A stretch of 64,000 nucleotides of DNA from Balneola sp. (GCA_017643645.1 JAEPNB010000005.1:62001-126000), one strand, 5' to 3'; positions 52,821-63,511 are shown, numbered from the stretch's first letter. A program made the numbers and translations. The notes: a model not told the origin generated them from the letters alone.

Positions 52821-55253
52821 ATGCTCAAAAAACTATTACTACTTCCTTTCATTTTTCTCGCTTCAACCTCTGCATTTGCACAAATCCGTATTGACGGTAT
52901 AGTAGCTGATGCGAGAACCGGTGAGCGCCTTCCTGCTGCACATGTTATCATTGAAGGAACTTATACCGGAACAATTGCCAACGAAGACGGGGAATTCAGC
53001 CTGATAGTCAGATCTTTCCCCGCCACTATCGTGGTTCGCTATATAGGCTTTGAGACTCAAAAAAAGACCATACAAAGAAATCATTCCGATCCACTGGATT
53101 TTCTATTGAAAGAATCCGTTGCTGAAATGGAACAGCTTGTTGTAACGACAGAAGATCCGGCTATTGCTATCATGAAGGAAGTGATTGCAAGAAAAAAGAT
53201 ATGGAGAGCAAAACTTAATACTTACAGAGCGGAAGCCTATTCCAGACAACAGCTTTTAAATGATACAACAATCGTTTCAGTGACTGAAAGTGTTTCTGAA
53301 GTATTCTGGGACAGAAAAAAAGGCCCTAGAGAAATCCTTAAATCCCGAAGACAAACTGCAAATATGGAAGGTGCTGATAACTTTGCAGGCGTAAGTTACT
53401 TACCCAATTTCTATGATGATGAACTGGATATTGCAGGTTTTGATGTTGTAGGTATTACGGATGAAAGAGCTTTAAAATATTATACATTTAAACTTGTCGA
53501 CTTTACCAGCATTGATAATAAAATTGTTTTTGAGATATCTGTTGAACCTAAACGTAAACTTCAGCCTCTTTTTGAAGGAACAATCTTTGTGCTTGATGAA
53601 GATTTTGCACTTTTATCCGTAAAATTGAAGCCGAATAACGTTATTGTTTTCCCTCCTCCGGTTCAGGATTTCAACCTATCCTACGAACAACAGTTCAGTA
53701 ATTTTGGAGGAGATTTCTGGCTTCCGGTAGATGTTCGGATCGATGGCTTAGTTGAAGTTGGAATTGTAGGCTTAAGATTTCCACCCATTGGATTTCATCA
53801 GGTTTCTAAAATGAACAATTATCAGGTAAATGTAACTCTGCCGGATTCACTATATGAGGACAATAGTCTTTTTAGCATAGACTCAACTACAATTGACAAA
53901 CCTGATTCCATTTTTACCAATACTGTAGAACCGGTTCCATTGTCTTCTAAAGAAGAGGCCGCTTATAAAACTTTAGATAGCACAGCTACACTTGAGAAAT
54001 CCTTTCGCCCAAAAGGGTTTTTAACCCGTTTCATAGATTTGGATGAAGAAACAAGTGATGGTGAAACAACCGTTTCAGTTGGAACAAGTTCTGGAGAAGG
54101 GGGGAATTCAGGCAATAGACAAAACCGCAAAAACGGCTTTGCTTCTAAACTATTATCCAACATTTCACCGGTTGGTCGCTTCAACAGAGTAGACGTGTTT
54201 AATGTTGGATTACAACACGAAGGCAGATATTATGATAGAAGACTTCGCTCAAAGATAAATTTCGGATATAGCTTTGGTTATGAAGATTATGCTTACGGAG
54301 CTGCTTTAAGTTGGTGGCCGCTTGTAAATACACGACGGTTTGTAGTTTCAGCAAAGTATAATGCAGATACATTCAGTAGCTATGAGTCGGATCTTTACGG
54401 CTTAACCCTAGCCAGCACAATGCCTCTTTTAGGCTTTGATGACTATTTCAATTACTACAGAAATGAGCAACTGGAAATCGGAACGGGATACCGACCACCT
54501 CGTCACAGATTTACTTACAGATTATACTATAACTACGAAGAACACAGTTCTATCAATTTTAAAACCAGTTATGATATCTTAGGCAGGGATAACCTACAGA
54601 GAATAAATCCCCAAATTGAAGAAGGGACTCTAAGTGCAATTCGATTTCAGATTTCCCGCGGTGATTTAACCAATAATTTTGGAGTGGTTGAGCTCAATGG
54701 AGCCAGTTTAACCGTGGAGCAATCCGCCAAAGCCATTGGCAGTGATTGGGATTATACCAGATTTAAAATCAATCTTTTTAAGCGGTTCAATACTTTCTAT
54801 AAAAAGCGTTTCTTTCCCAATGCTCTTGATGTTCGGGTAAATGCCGGAACATATTTAGGTGATCTGCCAGTACAAAAAAATGGTACACTAGACGCTTCTT
54901 TTGGATATATCACTCCTTTCGGAGCTTTCAAATCCAAACGATATATTCCTTATCAGGGAGCAAGTTACTTTGCAATTAATGCAGAACACAATTTCCGTAG
55001 TGTACCATTGGAAATGCTTGGATGGAGAAACGCACCAAAATCAGGACTCTCCATAATTGCATTTGCAGGTGTCGGAAAAACCTGGAACTCATCTTCAAAT
55101 ATTACTCAGTTTGGTGTAGTTGGAACTAACGATCTCCATCTTGAAGTTGGAGGTTCTGTAAGTAATATCTTTAATCTCTTCCGTTTCGATCTGGCCTTCA
55201 GAATTGATGACCCCGGTATTTTCCCCGGAGTTAGTGCAGCTCGGTTTTTCTGA
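52821..55253 (+). CDS. Large outer-membrane protein, DUF5686/carboxypeptidase-regulatory-like
   Basis: The ATG at 52821 gives a signal peptide (MLKKLLLLPFIFLASTSAFA); a longer frame from 52800 adds seven residues. Residues about 28-110 form a CarboxypepD_reg-like domain (IRIDGIVADARTGERLPAAHV). The rest is the DUF5686-like region, ending in beta-strands that look like an outer-membrane barrel (SIIAFAGVGKTW, LFRFDLAFRIDD). Common in Bacteroidota; function is not known. It faces the OmpA gene with a shared terminator. Confidence 0.8.
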   Translation: MLKKLLLLPFIFLASTSAFAQIRIDGIVADARTGERLPAAHVIIEGTYTGTIANEDGEFSLIVRSFPATIVVRYIGFETQKKTIQRNHSDPLDFLLKESVAEMEQLVVTTEDPAIAIMKEVIARKKIWRAKLNTYRAEAYSRQQLLNDTTIVSVTESVSEVFWDRKKGPREILKSRRQTANMEGADNFAGVSYLPNFYDDELDIAGFDVVGITDERALKYYTFKLVDFTSIDNKIVFEISVEPKRKLQPLFEGTIFVLDEDFALLSVKLKPNNVIVFPPPVQDFNLSYEQQFSNFGGDFWLPVDVRIDGLVEVGIVGLRFPPIGFHQVSKMNNYQVNVTLPDSLYEDNSLFSIDSTTIDKPDSIFTNTVEPVPLSSKEEAAYKTLDSTATLEKSFRPKGFLTRFIDLDEETSDGETTVSVGTSSGEGGNSGNRQNRKNGFASKLLSNISPVGRFNRVDVFNVGLQHEGRYYDRRLRSKINFGYSFGYEDYAYGAALSWWPLVNTRRFVVSAKYNADTFSSYESDLYGLTLASTMPLLGFDDYFNYYRNEQLEIGTGYRPPRHRFTYRLYYNYEEHSSINFKTSYDILGRDNLQRINPQIEEGTLSAIRFQISRGDLTNNFGVVELNGASLTVEQSAKAIGSDWDYTRFKINLFKRFNTFYKKRFFPNALDVRVNAGTYLGDLPVQKNGTLDASFGYITPFGAFKSKRYIPYQGASYFAINAEHNFRSVPLEMLGWRNAPKSGLSIIAFAGVGKTWNSSSNITQFGVVGTNDLHLEVGGSVSNIFNLFRFDLAFRIDDPGIFPGVSAARFF

Positions 55254-55269
55254 TCCCGGAATTTAATGA

Positions 55270-55306
55270 CATAAAAAAAGGCGAACCAAATGGCTCGCCT
55301 TTTCAA
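55270..55306. terminator. Bidirectional terminator between convergent genes
   Basis: AAAAGGCGA (55276-55284) pairs with TCGCCTTTT (55295-55303), with inner CC/GG. A-tracts on the left and T-tract on the right allow termination of both the plus-strand barrel gene and the minus-strand OmpA gene. Confidence 0.8.
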
Positions 55307-55325
55307 ATTGAATTAATTCAATTAT

Positions 55326-56228
55326 TTAATTCTTTGGAGAATACTTTAGAGTACTAACTGGGTGTGATTCTGCACGTCTGTTAGCTTCACAACCTCTTTC
55401 TTCTGTTTCGTCCATACAAGCAACCGGTGCTTTACCAAGTCCTCTTGATTCAATTCTGTCAGCTGAAATTCCATTATTCGTATAGAAGTCCACTACTGAT
55501 TTAGCACGACGTAAACTAAGTCTCAAGTTATACTGATCTCCACCAACATGATCGGTATAAGCATCAACACGAACTCTGAATGCAGGAGCATTTTGAAGAA
55601 GTTCAACATTTTCTGCTAAATTTGCTGCAGCTGCATCAGAGATATTTGAACGATCAAAACCAAAATTGATAGTATTGAAAGCATTCATATCGATGTAAAC
55701 AGGATCAGAGCCGTCCATTGGGTTTGTTCCCATTTCAAGTTCCTGACCATCAGTGAAACCGTCACCATCAGAATCCGGATTATTTGGATCTGTTCCGTGA
55801 GTATTGATTTCATCTACATCAGATACACCATCGCCATCTGCATCGCCGTTAGCGTCATTTGGATCAGTGTTGTAAGTATTTACTTCATCACCATCACTAA
55901 GACCGTCACCATCAGTATCAGCATTGTTTGGATCAGTATTATAAGAATTTACTTCATCGCCATCACTGAGGCCATCACCATCAGAATCAGCATTTAAAGG
56001 ATCGGTGTTGTAGGTATTAACTTCGTCACCGTCTGTAAGACCGTCGCCATCAGTATCAGCATTGTTAATATCTGTACCAAGTTCTGTTTCTTGCTCGTCA
56101 GTTAGCCCGTCGCCATCAGTATCAACTGGTACTACTACTTCCGGTTCACTAGATTTGCAACCTGCTTGGAATACAACTCCACCAACCAGAAACAGCGCAA
56201 GGACTAATAAATGTAATGTTCGTTTCAT
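55326..56228 (-). CDS. OmpA-family lipoprotein with thrombospondin type 3 repeats
   Basis: 300 residues. Lipobox FQAGC near 24; residues about 36-175 are calcium-binding TSP3 repeats of the form [23 protein letters not shown]; the C-terminal 110 residues are an OmpA domain ([58 protein letters not shown]) that binds peptidoglycan. The protein would link the outer membrane to the wall with a Ca2+-dependent stalk. The repeats are also tandem at the DNA level (about 55,790-56,080, 69-bp unit). Confidence 0.93.
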   Translation of the reverse strand: MKRTLHLLVLALFLVGGVVFQAGCKSSEPEVVVPVDTDGDGLTDEQETELGTDINNADTDGDGLTDGDEVNTYNTDPLNADSDGDGLSDGDEVNSYNTDPNNADTDGDGLSDGDEVNTYNTDPNDANGDADGDGVSDVDEINTHGTDPNNPDSDGDGFTDGQELEMGTNPMDGSDPVYIDMNAFNTINFGFDRSNISDAAAANLAENVELLQNAPAFRVRVDAYTDHVGGDQYNLRLSLRRAKSVVDFYTNNGISADRIESRGLGKAPVACMDETEERGCEANRRAESHPVSTLKYSPKN

Positions 56229-56374
56229 ATTAGGAGAACTCCTATTAGAGTTAGTTTTTATTTAGGGTTTAATTATAAATTCTGTCTAAAATAATCATAC
56301 TATCGCGTCTATCAAACTAAAATGCGCTATTGCTAGGATTATTTTTTTGCTTGCCATATATTTGCACTCGTTTT

Positions 56375-56448
56375 GGGGCTATAGCTCAGCTGGCTAGAGC
56401 GTCGCGCTGGCAGCGCGAAGGTCCAGGGTTCGAATCCCTGTAGCTCCA
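56375..56448 (+). tRNA. tRNA-Ala (anticodon GGC)
   Basis: A complete cloverleaf: acceptor GGGGCTA/TAGCTCC, D-arm GCTC-AGCTGGCTA-GAGC, anticodon stem TCGCG/CGCGA with loop CTGGCAG, variable AGGTC, T-arm CAGGG-TTCGAAT-CCCTG, discriminator A. The anticodon GGC reads alanine codons. The CCA end is not fully encoded. This real tRNA contrasts with the permuted tRNA-like RNAs at 17,700-18,270. Confidence 0.97.
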
Positions 56449-56585
56449 CATCTTCTTTTAAGGCTTATTTTGTAATAATCATTCATTTTTTTCAATTATT
56501 AGAACATTATATAATTTTTAAAAAAAATGGAAAGCTAAGCCAGTTTTAGTATTATATGTCCATATAAATAACAAGGGATGGATTT

Positions 56586-57776
56586 ATGCATACACAAAAT
56601 GTTAAAAAAATATCTGTTTTTTTAGTGTTACTGTTGATTATTGTTTTTGTTCCCAACAAAAACTCTGTAGCACAGAATCAGTCATTAAGTCTTGAGATTG
56701 AAGTAAACGATATACTGGCAAATTCACAGTTTATCGGATTAACAAACCTTGGTTTAGATAGTGAAGGTCGCGGTCCTGTTCTGGTTCGAAGTTTTATACA
56801 AAACCTTACCAATGAGATAATTGACAATCTTCATCTTGAAGTAAGAGTATACGCCGGTAAAATTGGTGAAATCGTAAATGTTATAACTCGCCCCGGAACT
56901 CCTTTTTCTCTTCAACCCATGCAGTCAATTTATGTAACTAATAATACCCTCTCTGAAGATGGAGTTACTGGTATTACTGAAAAAGTAAAATTTGACGGCG
57001 GTCTTACAGTCGCTGGTGATGATTTTATTGAAAGCCTGGATGGGTCAACCACCTTGCCCGCTGATATTTATTCCATTGAGATTATTGTTTTCAAAATTAC
57101 AAATGAAACCGGTCGTGTAGATCTGGTTTCTGCTTCTGCTGAAATAGGAGGCGCTGTGCCTGTATCAGAATCCGTTGATTTCTTTCTCAGAACACCGGGA
57201 GATGTTACTGACGCAAATGTCGAGATCACCAATCCCTATCCTCAGTTTAGCTGGGAGGGTGAACAAGGAATTGAGTATAGATTACTTGTAGTGAAAACCT
57301 CTGAAACGGATAGCCCTGAATCACTTCTCCAAAGCGCAAGAAGTTCTGCGCCACCTTCTGAAGGCGGATCCTTGTTACAATATGAAAACCTTGATATTAA
57401 AGTTACAGGAGAAACCTTTCAATATCCTTCATCAGGAGCTGTGCCTCTTGAAGCCGGACAAACTTATTACTGGCAACTCAGCACTTCAATTCAGTCAGGA
57501 GTTAATTTCGAAGAAAGAACCTCTGAGATCTGGAGTTTTAAATTGGCTGAACCGGAAACAACAGAGCCAATCATTACGATTACTGAAGAAACCAAAAAAG
57601 CTATTGTCAACCTTGTTGGAAATGGCAGGTTTGAGAGTTTAGTAAGTTCAGGCTATACTGTTCAAAGCTTTCAAATTGACGGTGTTACATATTCAGGAAG
57701 TCAGGCGACTATCATTTTAGCAGAATTACTAAGAAAAATTGAAGCCGGTGATATAGTTTTGAGTGGAGGTAATTAA
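56586..57776 (+). CDS. Secreted protein of unknown function, first in the FecR/CHASE2 operon
   Basis: 396 residues with a signal peptide (MHTQNVKKISVFLVLLL...). It is beta-rich, with a fibronectin/Ig-like middle portion (PYPQFSWEGEQGIEYRLLVVKT, EAGQTYYWQLSTSI). No catalytic residues are recognised. It ends directly before the FecR gene. Surface or periplasmic binding protein is the best guess. Confidence 0.65.
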   Translation: MHTQNVKKISVFLVLLLIIVFVPNKNSVAQNQSLSLEIEVNDILANSQFIGLTNLGLDSEGRGPVLVRSFIQNLTNEIIDNLHLEVRVYAGKIGEIVNVITRPGTPFSLQPMQSIYVTNNTLSEDGVTGITEKVKFDGGLTVAGDDFIESLDGSTTLPADIYSIEIIVFKITNETGRVDLVSASAEIGGAVPVSESVDFFLRTPGDVTDANVEITNPYPQFSWEGEQGIEYRLLVVKTSETDSPESLLQSARSSAPPSEGGSLLQYENLDIKVTGETFQYPSSGAVPLEAGQTYYWQLSTSIQSGVNFEERTSEIWSFKLAEPETTEPIITITEETKKAIVNLVGNGRFESLVSSGYTVQSFQIDGVTYSGSQATIILAELLRKIEAGDIVLSGGN

Positions 57777-57777
57777 G

Positions 57778-58518
57778 ATGTTTATCAAAAAAATTCGTCC
57801 ATACTTTCTGGCGGTGTTGTCTTTAGTTGTTCTTATTGGAGCAATAAAAGTAGAATTTGAAAAAAATGACCGCCCTCTGGCAATTGTTAAACGGTTTAAA
57901 CCGAATGTTGATGTAGAAAACAGAAATGCTGATCGCTCAAAAAGGCTTGACCTCGATAAAGATAAAGGAGAACAATTATTTGACGGTGACACCTTAAGAA
58001 CTGATTCTGAAGGATACGCTCTTGTTGTTTTTATGGATAAGAGCATAGCTAAAGTAAAACCTCAATCATTGTTAATTGTACGTGGGGAAACCGAACGTAC
58101 ATCAAAAAGGTCTAATACAAGGATCGACCTTAGCCTCGGTGAAATATTTTTGAATGTTGAACCACAAGGTAATAACGATTTTGAGGTTTCCACATCAAGG
58201 TCATTAGCTTCTGTTAAAGGAACGGAATTCGGAAGTAATTCAGATGGGTATGTTTGGGTAAAGGAAGGACAAGTCGATGTGACGGCATTACAATCTGGTG
58301 AAACAGTTTCTTTATTCGAAAAAATGTATGCTCAAGTAAATGAAGATGCTAATGAGATTGAATCCGGAACTTTAACTGATAATGAAATTAATGATTTGGA
58401 CGGCGGGTATGATGAGTTGAATGAAGATTTGATTAAAAAACAGATCAAGTTCCGCTTTAAAGATGCAAACGGCCAAATACGGGAAATAACCATTGATTAC
58501 TACGAAAAAGGTAACTAG
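57778..58518 (+). CDS. FecR-domain protein
   Basis: The ATG at 57778 is preferred to the GTG at 57763, which would overlap the previous stop. 246 residues: an N-terminal membrane helix (PYFLAVLSLVVLIGAI), then a FecR domain with GDTLRTDSEGYALVVFMDKSIAKVKPQSLLIV and SVKGTEFGSNSDGYVWVKEGQVDV. FecR domains act in iron-type signalling or as periplasmic sensors; without a sigma factor beside it, this one probably serves the operon as an extracellular sensor. Confidence 0.85.
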   Translation: MFIKKIRPYFLAVLSLVVLIGAIKVEFEKNDRPLAIVKRFKPNVDVENRNADRSKRLDLDKDKGEQLFDGDTLRTDSEGYALVVFMDKSIAKVKPQSLLIVRGETERTSKRSNTRIDLSLGEIFLNVEPQGNNDFEVSTSRSLASVKGTEFGSNSDGYVWVKEGQVDVTALQSGETVSLFEKMYAQVNEDANEIESGTLTDNEINDLDGGYDELNEDLIKKQIKFRFKDANGQIREITIDYYEKGN

Positions 58519-58554
58519 TTACTGATCGGGTTTTCGTAGACTTATAGGAGATTT

Positions 58555-61311
58555 ATGCTAAGCTGGGTACTTAGAATCGTGGCAATTTGTACTATTTGTA
58601 TTTTTGCTCAATCAGATTTGCTCGCTCAATTTACAATTCAACATCAAACCCCTACTGCTCTTGTAAGGGGAGAGCCAAACACTCTGGAGTTTATTGTTCC
58701 AAGCGTGAACCAAAATGACGTACAGGAAGCTATACTATACTTTAGTTTTAATGAAGGTATCGGTTTTCAGCAACAAGAGGTGCTCTTTCAAAATGGAGTT
58801 TTTACAACTAACCTTGAGATCACTGATCTGAATGCTTCAAGTGTAGAATATTATTTCCAGCTTAATCTTACTTCCGGTTCTCAGGTTTTTTATCCTGAAA
58901 ACTCCCCTGCTGATAACCCGGTTAGAGTTGATATTGTTTCTGCCTCAGAAGATGAAAATTCTGAAAACAGAAAAAGAAATGAAAATATTGAATACAATAT
59001 ATTATCACCCGAAGAAGGAAATGCACTTGCCCCTAATGATGTAGTTATAGCAATAGCGCTTTATTACGATATCAACCAAATAGATGCCGGTGTGTTTCGT
59101 CTTTTTATTGATAACAGAGATGTTACAGAGCTTGCGGATACAAGTGATTATTTTATCTCTTATGTGCCAAAAAATCTGAAAAACGGACGCCATACTATAA
59201 AGTTAGAGTATCATACAGAATCAGAAATATTCCTGATTACAACCCGGAGTTTTGATGTTGTAGATCCTTCGAAAGCAAGATCTACAGGATTTGATGGTAA
59301 TAACAGAAACAGGCCATCGGGAAGAATCGAACTTGGTGCAAGAAGTCAAAAAATAGCCGGTAATTCAAATGATGCATATACAGCCCGGTCAAACATTTCC
59401 GGAAATTTCGGGCTTTTCAGATACTCATTAAATGGATTTTATACTTCTCAGGAATCAGACAGATTGCAACCTCAGAACAGATACGGTGTGGATCTTCAAC
59501 TCGGAAAATGGTTAAGATTTAATGCCGGTCATGTCTATCCCAATATTAGCAGGTTTACTATTTCCGGAAGGCGGGTCTTTGGTATTAATACTCAGGCAAA
59601 TCTGTTGAAAGATAACTTCAATGTTCAGTTTGTGTATGGAGAAGTAAACAGAAAAATTGACAACCTTTATTCAGGAGTAGACAGAACAGAGATAACAGAT
59701 GGAACCGGTAATGTTGTTGACACCACTTATACACTTCAGTTCCAGGATTTGGGAAAAGGAACATTTACCAGGAAAATTACCGCCGCAAGAATTGCACTGG
59801 GTAACGAAAGACATTTCCAGGTTGGTGTACATGCTATGAAAGTAGAGGATGACACGGCCTCCATTTTTAACGTCCGTAACTTTAATTCTCTCCTCAATGC
59901 TCCTCCTTCCTTATACTCAAACCTGAATCAGGGAGATTTTCAAAAGCTTCAAGATAACCCCGAGTTATTGCAAATACAGAACGGTAGTGTCCGTCCACAA
60001 GGAAATTTTGTAGCGGGTACAACTTTAAAAATGGGGTTCGCTAAAAACAGAATCCGTTTCGAAAGTGAAACGGTTGCCAGTGCTCTGAATAATGATATTT
60101 ATGGAGGACCTTTAACTGTACAGGGAGCCGATGATTTAGGTTTCGATATTACTCAGGATGATGCTGATCTGCTTGAAAGCCTTTCACAACTAATCATTAT
60201 CAATGAAAATATGAATATCCTTCCAATACGAGTTAAGGATTTTAATACGGACAGTTCTGAAGCGGAGCCTTTTTTCCCAACCAGTATATTGGGATCAAAT
60301 ACTGAATTTTCGATTAACTACCCATCAAACAATTTCAAGTTACAGTATCGCTGGGTTGGTCCTAACTTCAGTTCACTGGCAAACTCTACTGTCCGGAAAG
60401 ATATTTCGGGATTTACGGCATCTGACAGATTCAGGCTGTTTAAAAACCGTCTCTATGTTACTCTGGGTTATGAAACACTCGAAGACAATGTTACTAACAA
60501 TAAAAACGCCACCACTGAATCAAACACTTACAGATCCAATCTTAGTTGGTACCCGGTTTCAAGAAAATTACCCCGAATGAGTTTTGGAGTGAGATTCCGA
60601 GATAGAGAAAATGGCGTTGCGCGATTTAATCCGAATGTAAACCCTGAGTTTGAAAAGGCTTCAGTTCAAAATTTTGTAATAAATGTTGATGAATCAGGGA
60701 ACATCGATACTTTAGTCACCCCCGTTCCCAAACAAAGTGTTACTCTGAACCTAAGTGGCTCTGTAACCCAACAATTCGACCTTTTTAATATCATCCATGA
60801 CGCATCACTAAGTTTTAACAACTTGAGCACCAAAGATGAAGTTTTTGCTTTTGGAGATGTTAACAGTTCTGCAGTTTCATTTAACATTACCAGCAGATTT
60901 AATGCTGTCAGGCTTAGAACCCAACTTGGACTCACTTTCAACAATACTGAAACAGGAAGTGGACAAACAGATATTGATATTTTTGGACTGTATGGTGGTG
61001 TTAGTTATTTCCTTTTAGGTGGCAATCTAAATATAAATGGACGAATTGCAATTACTAGTAACACTTCCCGAACACGTTCATTAATTGTGGAACCTTCCGT
61101 TGCAGATGACGATACTCCCGAAAACGACTATTTTATACTGGCTCCTAATATTATCGAATCTGACTTTAGCACATTTGTAATACAGGCAGGGGCACAATAC
61201 GATATCAACAAATATCATTCATTTATTTTTGATTCAAATTTTACTAATGTATCAGGTATAGGAAGCTCCAACGATAGCATCGTTTCTCTTCGCTATTTAT
61301 TTAATTTTTAG
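58555..61311 (+). CDS. Large secreted/outer-membrane beta-barrel-like protein
   Basis: 918 residues with a signal peptide (ICIFAQSDLLA). The first ~250 residues look Ig-like, and the long C-terminus alternates hydrophobic strands with loops (LRFNAGHVYPNIS, FRLFKNRLYVTLGYETLEDN), ending in an aromatic-rich strand SIVSLRYLFNF typical of barrel proteins. Not recognised as a named family. It stands between the FecR and cyclase genes with short gaps, so it belongs to their operon. Confidence 0.7.
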   Translation: MLSWVLRIVAICTICIFAQSDLLAQFTIQHQTPTALVRGEPNTLEFIVPSVNQNDVQEAILYFSFNEGIGFQQQEVLFQNGVFTTNLEITDLNASSVEYYFQLNLTSGSQVFYPENSPADNPVRVDIVSASEDENSENRKRNENIEYNILSPEEGNALAPNDVVIAIALYYDINQIDAGVFRLFIDNRDVTELADTSDYFISYVPKNLKNGRHTIKLEYHTESEIFLITTRSFDVVDPSKARSTGFDGNNRNRPSGRIELGARSQKIAGNSNDAYTARSNISGNFGLFRYSLNGFYTSQESDRLQPQNRYGVDLQLGKWLRFNAGHVYPNISRFTISGRRVFGINTQANLLKDNFNVQFVYGEVNRKIDNLYSGVDRTEITDGTGNVVDTTYTLQFQDLGKGTFTRKITAARIALGNERHFQVGVHAMKVEDDTASIFNVRNFNSLLNAPPSLYSNLNQGDFQKLQDNPELLQIQNGSVRPQGNFVAGTTLKMGFAKNRIRFESETVASALNNDIYGGPLTVQGADDLGFDITQDDADLLESLSQLIIINENMNILPIRVKDFNTDSSEAEPFFPTSILGSNTEFSINYPSNNFKLQYRWVGPNFSSLANSTVRKDISGFTASDRFRLFKNRLYVTLGYETLEDNVTNNKNATTESNTYRSNLSWYPVSRKLPRMSFGVRFRDRENGVARFNPNVNPEFEKASVQNFVINVDESGNIDTLVTPVPKQSVTLNLSGSVTQQFDLFNIIHDASLSFNNLSTKDEVFAFGDVNSSAVSFNITSRFNAVRLRTQLGLTFNNTETGSGQTDIDIFGLYGGVSYFLLGGNLNINGRIAITSNTSRTRSLIVEPSVADDDTPENDYFILAPNIIESDFSTFVIQAGAQYDINKYHSFIFDSNFTNVSGIGSSNDSIVSLRYLFNF

Positions 61312-61315
61312 CTGA

Positions 61316-63511
61316 ATGCCATCTAAGAAATCCAGACGTAAACCAATTGGTATCTACCTCTTAATTGCCGGTCTGGCATTTCTTACATCCAGTTTTCTTT
61401 CAAATATTCCAACCTTCCGCTCTGTTGAGCTTGATTTTCGTGATTTACTCTTCGAGATAAGAGGTCCTTTATCGGTTGAAGATTCACCCATCGTTCTTAT
61501 TCCGATAAGTGATGAAGCAGATTCTGAGATTCCTCAAAAATATCCATGGCCTACTCATGTGTATGCAAAATTGATTGAAAATCTCAACAAAGCCGGAGTA
61601 GAGGTTATTGTATTTGATGTGATCTTTGATCAGCCGGATCAATATGACCTAAAGAATGACACACTTTTTGCAAATGCCTTAAAAAAATACGGAAATGTCA
61701 TTCTTGCAGGAGATTTCAGAGAAGAAGATTATGAGGACGGAAAAACACAAACAACGCTTTTTCCTCAGCAAATTCTTCAGGCTAACAATCCGAATCCGGT
61801 TGGCCTGGTAGATGTTAATCCAAATACTGATGGAGCTATAAGAACATACTCTTTTGGTACTACTTTCAATAATAAAGACTACTACAAATTAGGGATCGAG
61901 GCTTTGATAATTTATGATGGAATTAGCAGAGACTCTGTTAGCAATGTAGATGATAATACTTCACTCTATTTTCAATTAGGAAGCCACCGTATCCGAAAAG
62001 ATGCCATCAACTCTTTTATAATAAACTATTACGGTGAAGAAAATCATTTCCCTGTTTATGATTTTGCCGAAGTAATTGATGATGCCGACTACACAACTAC
62101 TATGGAAAAAGAAGCGGGATTTGATATCAATGCTTTTGATGACCCTGATTTTGAAGAAGGTTGGTTATACGAAGGCGTTTTCGAAAATAAGATCGCCATT
62201 ATAGGTGCAACCATGCCTGCTCTGAAAGATTTCTATAAAACTCCCCTCATGAAAACGGAAATCAATTCTTTGGGAGAGAAAGAAGAACTTTTACGCCCGG
62301 GGTATGAAATTCATGCACATGCCATTCAAACTATTTTGGATGGCAACTATATCAGCAGACAAAGCGCTGCTACCGTGCTTCTGCTTATGGCTCTATTTTC
62401 TCTTCTTCTGGTGTTTATCAACCGGTTCTTTGGTCCTATTTGGGGTGGAATTTCAATGTTTTCATTTATGGGTGGATACACTTTTATAGTAATTCAGACC
62501 TTTTTGAATGCCAATCTTTTTTTGAATCTCACGGCAATTTTACTAACTCTTTTCGTGGCACAAGTTGGTACAATAGCGTATCAGTATTTTGTTGAGCAGA
62601 AAGAGAAAAGACGTATTCAAGGTATGTTTTCTTCCTATGTGTCGCCTACGCTGGTTGAACAAATGGTAGAATCCGGTACTGATCCCGAACTTGGCGGAGA
62701 AGAAACTTATATGACTGCTTTTTTTAGCGATATAGAATCCTTTTCTACTTTTTCGGAGCAGATGAGCCCAACGCAATTGGTTACGTTGATCAATGAATAT
62801 TTAACATCAATGACTAATATTCTTACAGATAAGGGAGGAACTTTAGATAAATATATTGGTGATGCTATTGTGGCTTTCTTTGGAGCCCCGCTTCCTTTTG
62901 AAGATCACGCATTACGAGCTTGTGTTGCCTCCCAGTTAATGCAAAAAGAGCTGAATGTCCTTCGCGACAAATGGCAAAAAGATGGCTGGCCTGATATTGT
63001 CGCTAATATGAAAAACCGAATTGGAATGAATACCGGAGAAATGATTACCGGAAACATGGGTTCAGAAAATCGATTCAACTATACCATGATGGGAGATAAT
63101 GTAAATCTCGCCGCACGGTGTGAGAGCGGTGCAAAAGCATTCGGTGTTTACAACATGATCACTGAGTCCACAAAAATTGAAGCTGAAAAATTTGGCAACG
63201 ATTGTGTATTCCGCTATCTGGATAAGATCGTTGTGAAAGGAAGAACACAGCCCGTAAAAATGTTTGAGGTTGCAGATCTTCGCTCAGAAGCTTCTCAAAA
63301 TCTCTTCGATTGTATTGGATTGTATGAGCAGGGAATGGAAAAATACTTAACTCAAAATTGGGACGAAGCAATTAAACTGTTCAATAAATCCCTCGAATTG
63401 GAAGTTCATGAAAATAATCCCTCACTCATACTCCTTGACAGAGCTAAAGAATTAAAGAAAAATCCTCCCGGAGATGCTTGGGACGGCGTTTTTGTAATGA
63501 AGAGCAAATAG
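61316..63511 (+). CDS. CHASE2-domain class III adenylate/guanylate cyclase
   Basis: 731 residues: a CHASE2 sensor (about 40-330; LDFRDLLFEIRGPLS, IVFDVIFDQPD), membrane helices near 350-425, and a class III cyclase domain (about 445-640) with metal aspartates in FFSDIESF and KYIGDAIVAFFGAP and the transition-state Asn/Arg in GDNVNLAARCES. A short TPR-like tail (GLYEQGMEKYLTQNWDEAIKLFNKSLELE) follows. It would make cAMP or cGMP in response to an outside signal. Four bp after the barrel gene. Confidence 0.93.
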   Translation: MPSKKSRRKPIGIYLLIAGLAFLTSSFLSNIPTFRSVELDFRDLLFEIRGPLSVEDSPIVLIPISDEADSEIPQKYPWPTHVYAKLIENLNKAGVEVIVFDVIFDQPDQYDLKNDTLFANALKKYGNVILAGDFREEDYEDGKTQTTLFPQQILQANNPNPVGLVDVNPNTDGAIRTYSFGTTFNNKDYYKLGIEALIIYDGISRDSVSNVDDNTSLYFQLGSHRIRKDAINSFIINYYGEENHFPVYDFAEVIDDADYTTTMEKEAGFDINAFDDPDFEEGWLYEGVFENKIAIIGATMPALKDFYKTPLMKTEINSLGEKEELLRPGYEIHAHAIQTILDGNYISRQSAATVLLLMALFSLLLVFINRFFGPIWGGISMFSFMGGYTFIVIQTFLNANLFLNLTAILLTLFVAQVGTIAYQYFVEQKEKRRIQGMFSSYVSPTLVEQMVESGTDPELGGEETYMTAFFSDIESFSTFSEQMSPTQLVTLINEYLTSMTNILTDKGGTLDKYIGDAIVAFFGAPLPFEDHALRACVASQLMQKELNVLRDKWQKDGWPDIVANMKNRIGMNTGEMITGNMGSENRFNYTMMGDNVNLAARCESGAKAFGVYNMITESTKIEAEKFGNDCVFRYLDKIVVKGRTQPVKMFEVADLRSEASQNLFDCIGLYEQGMEKYLTQNWDEAIKLFNKSLELEVHENNPSLILLDRAKELKKNPPGDAWDGVFVMKSK

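Noticed and set aside
55797..56265. Plus-strand frames opposite the OmpA gene
   Set aside because: Low-complexity shadows of the TSP3 repeats.
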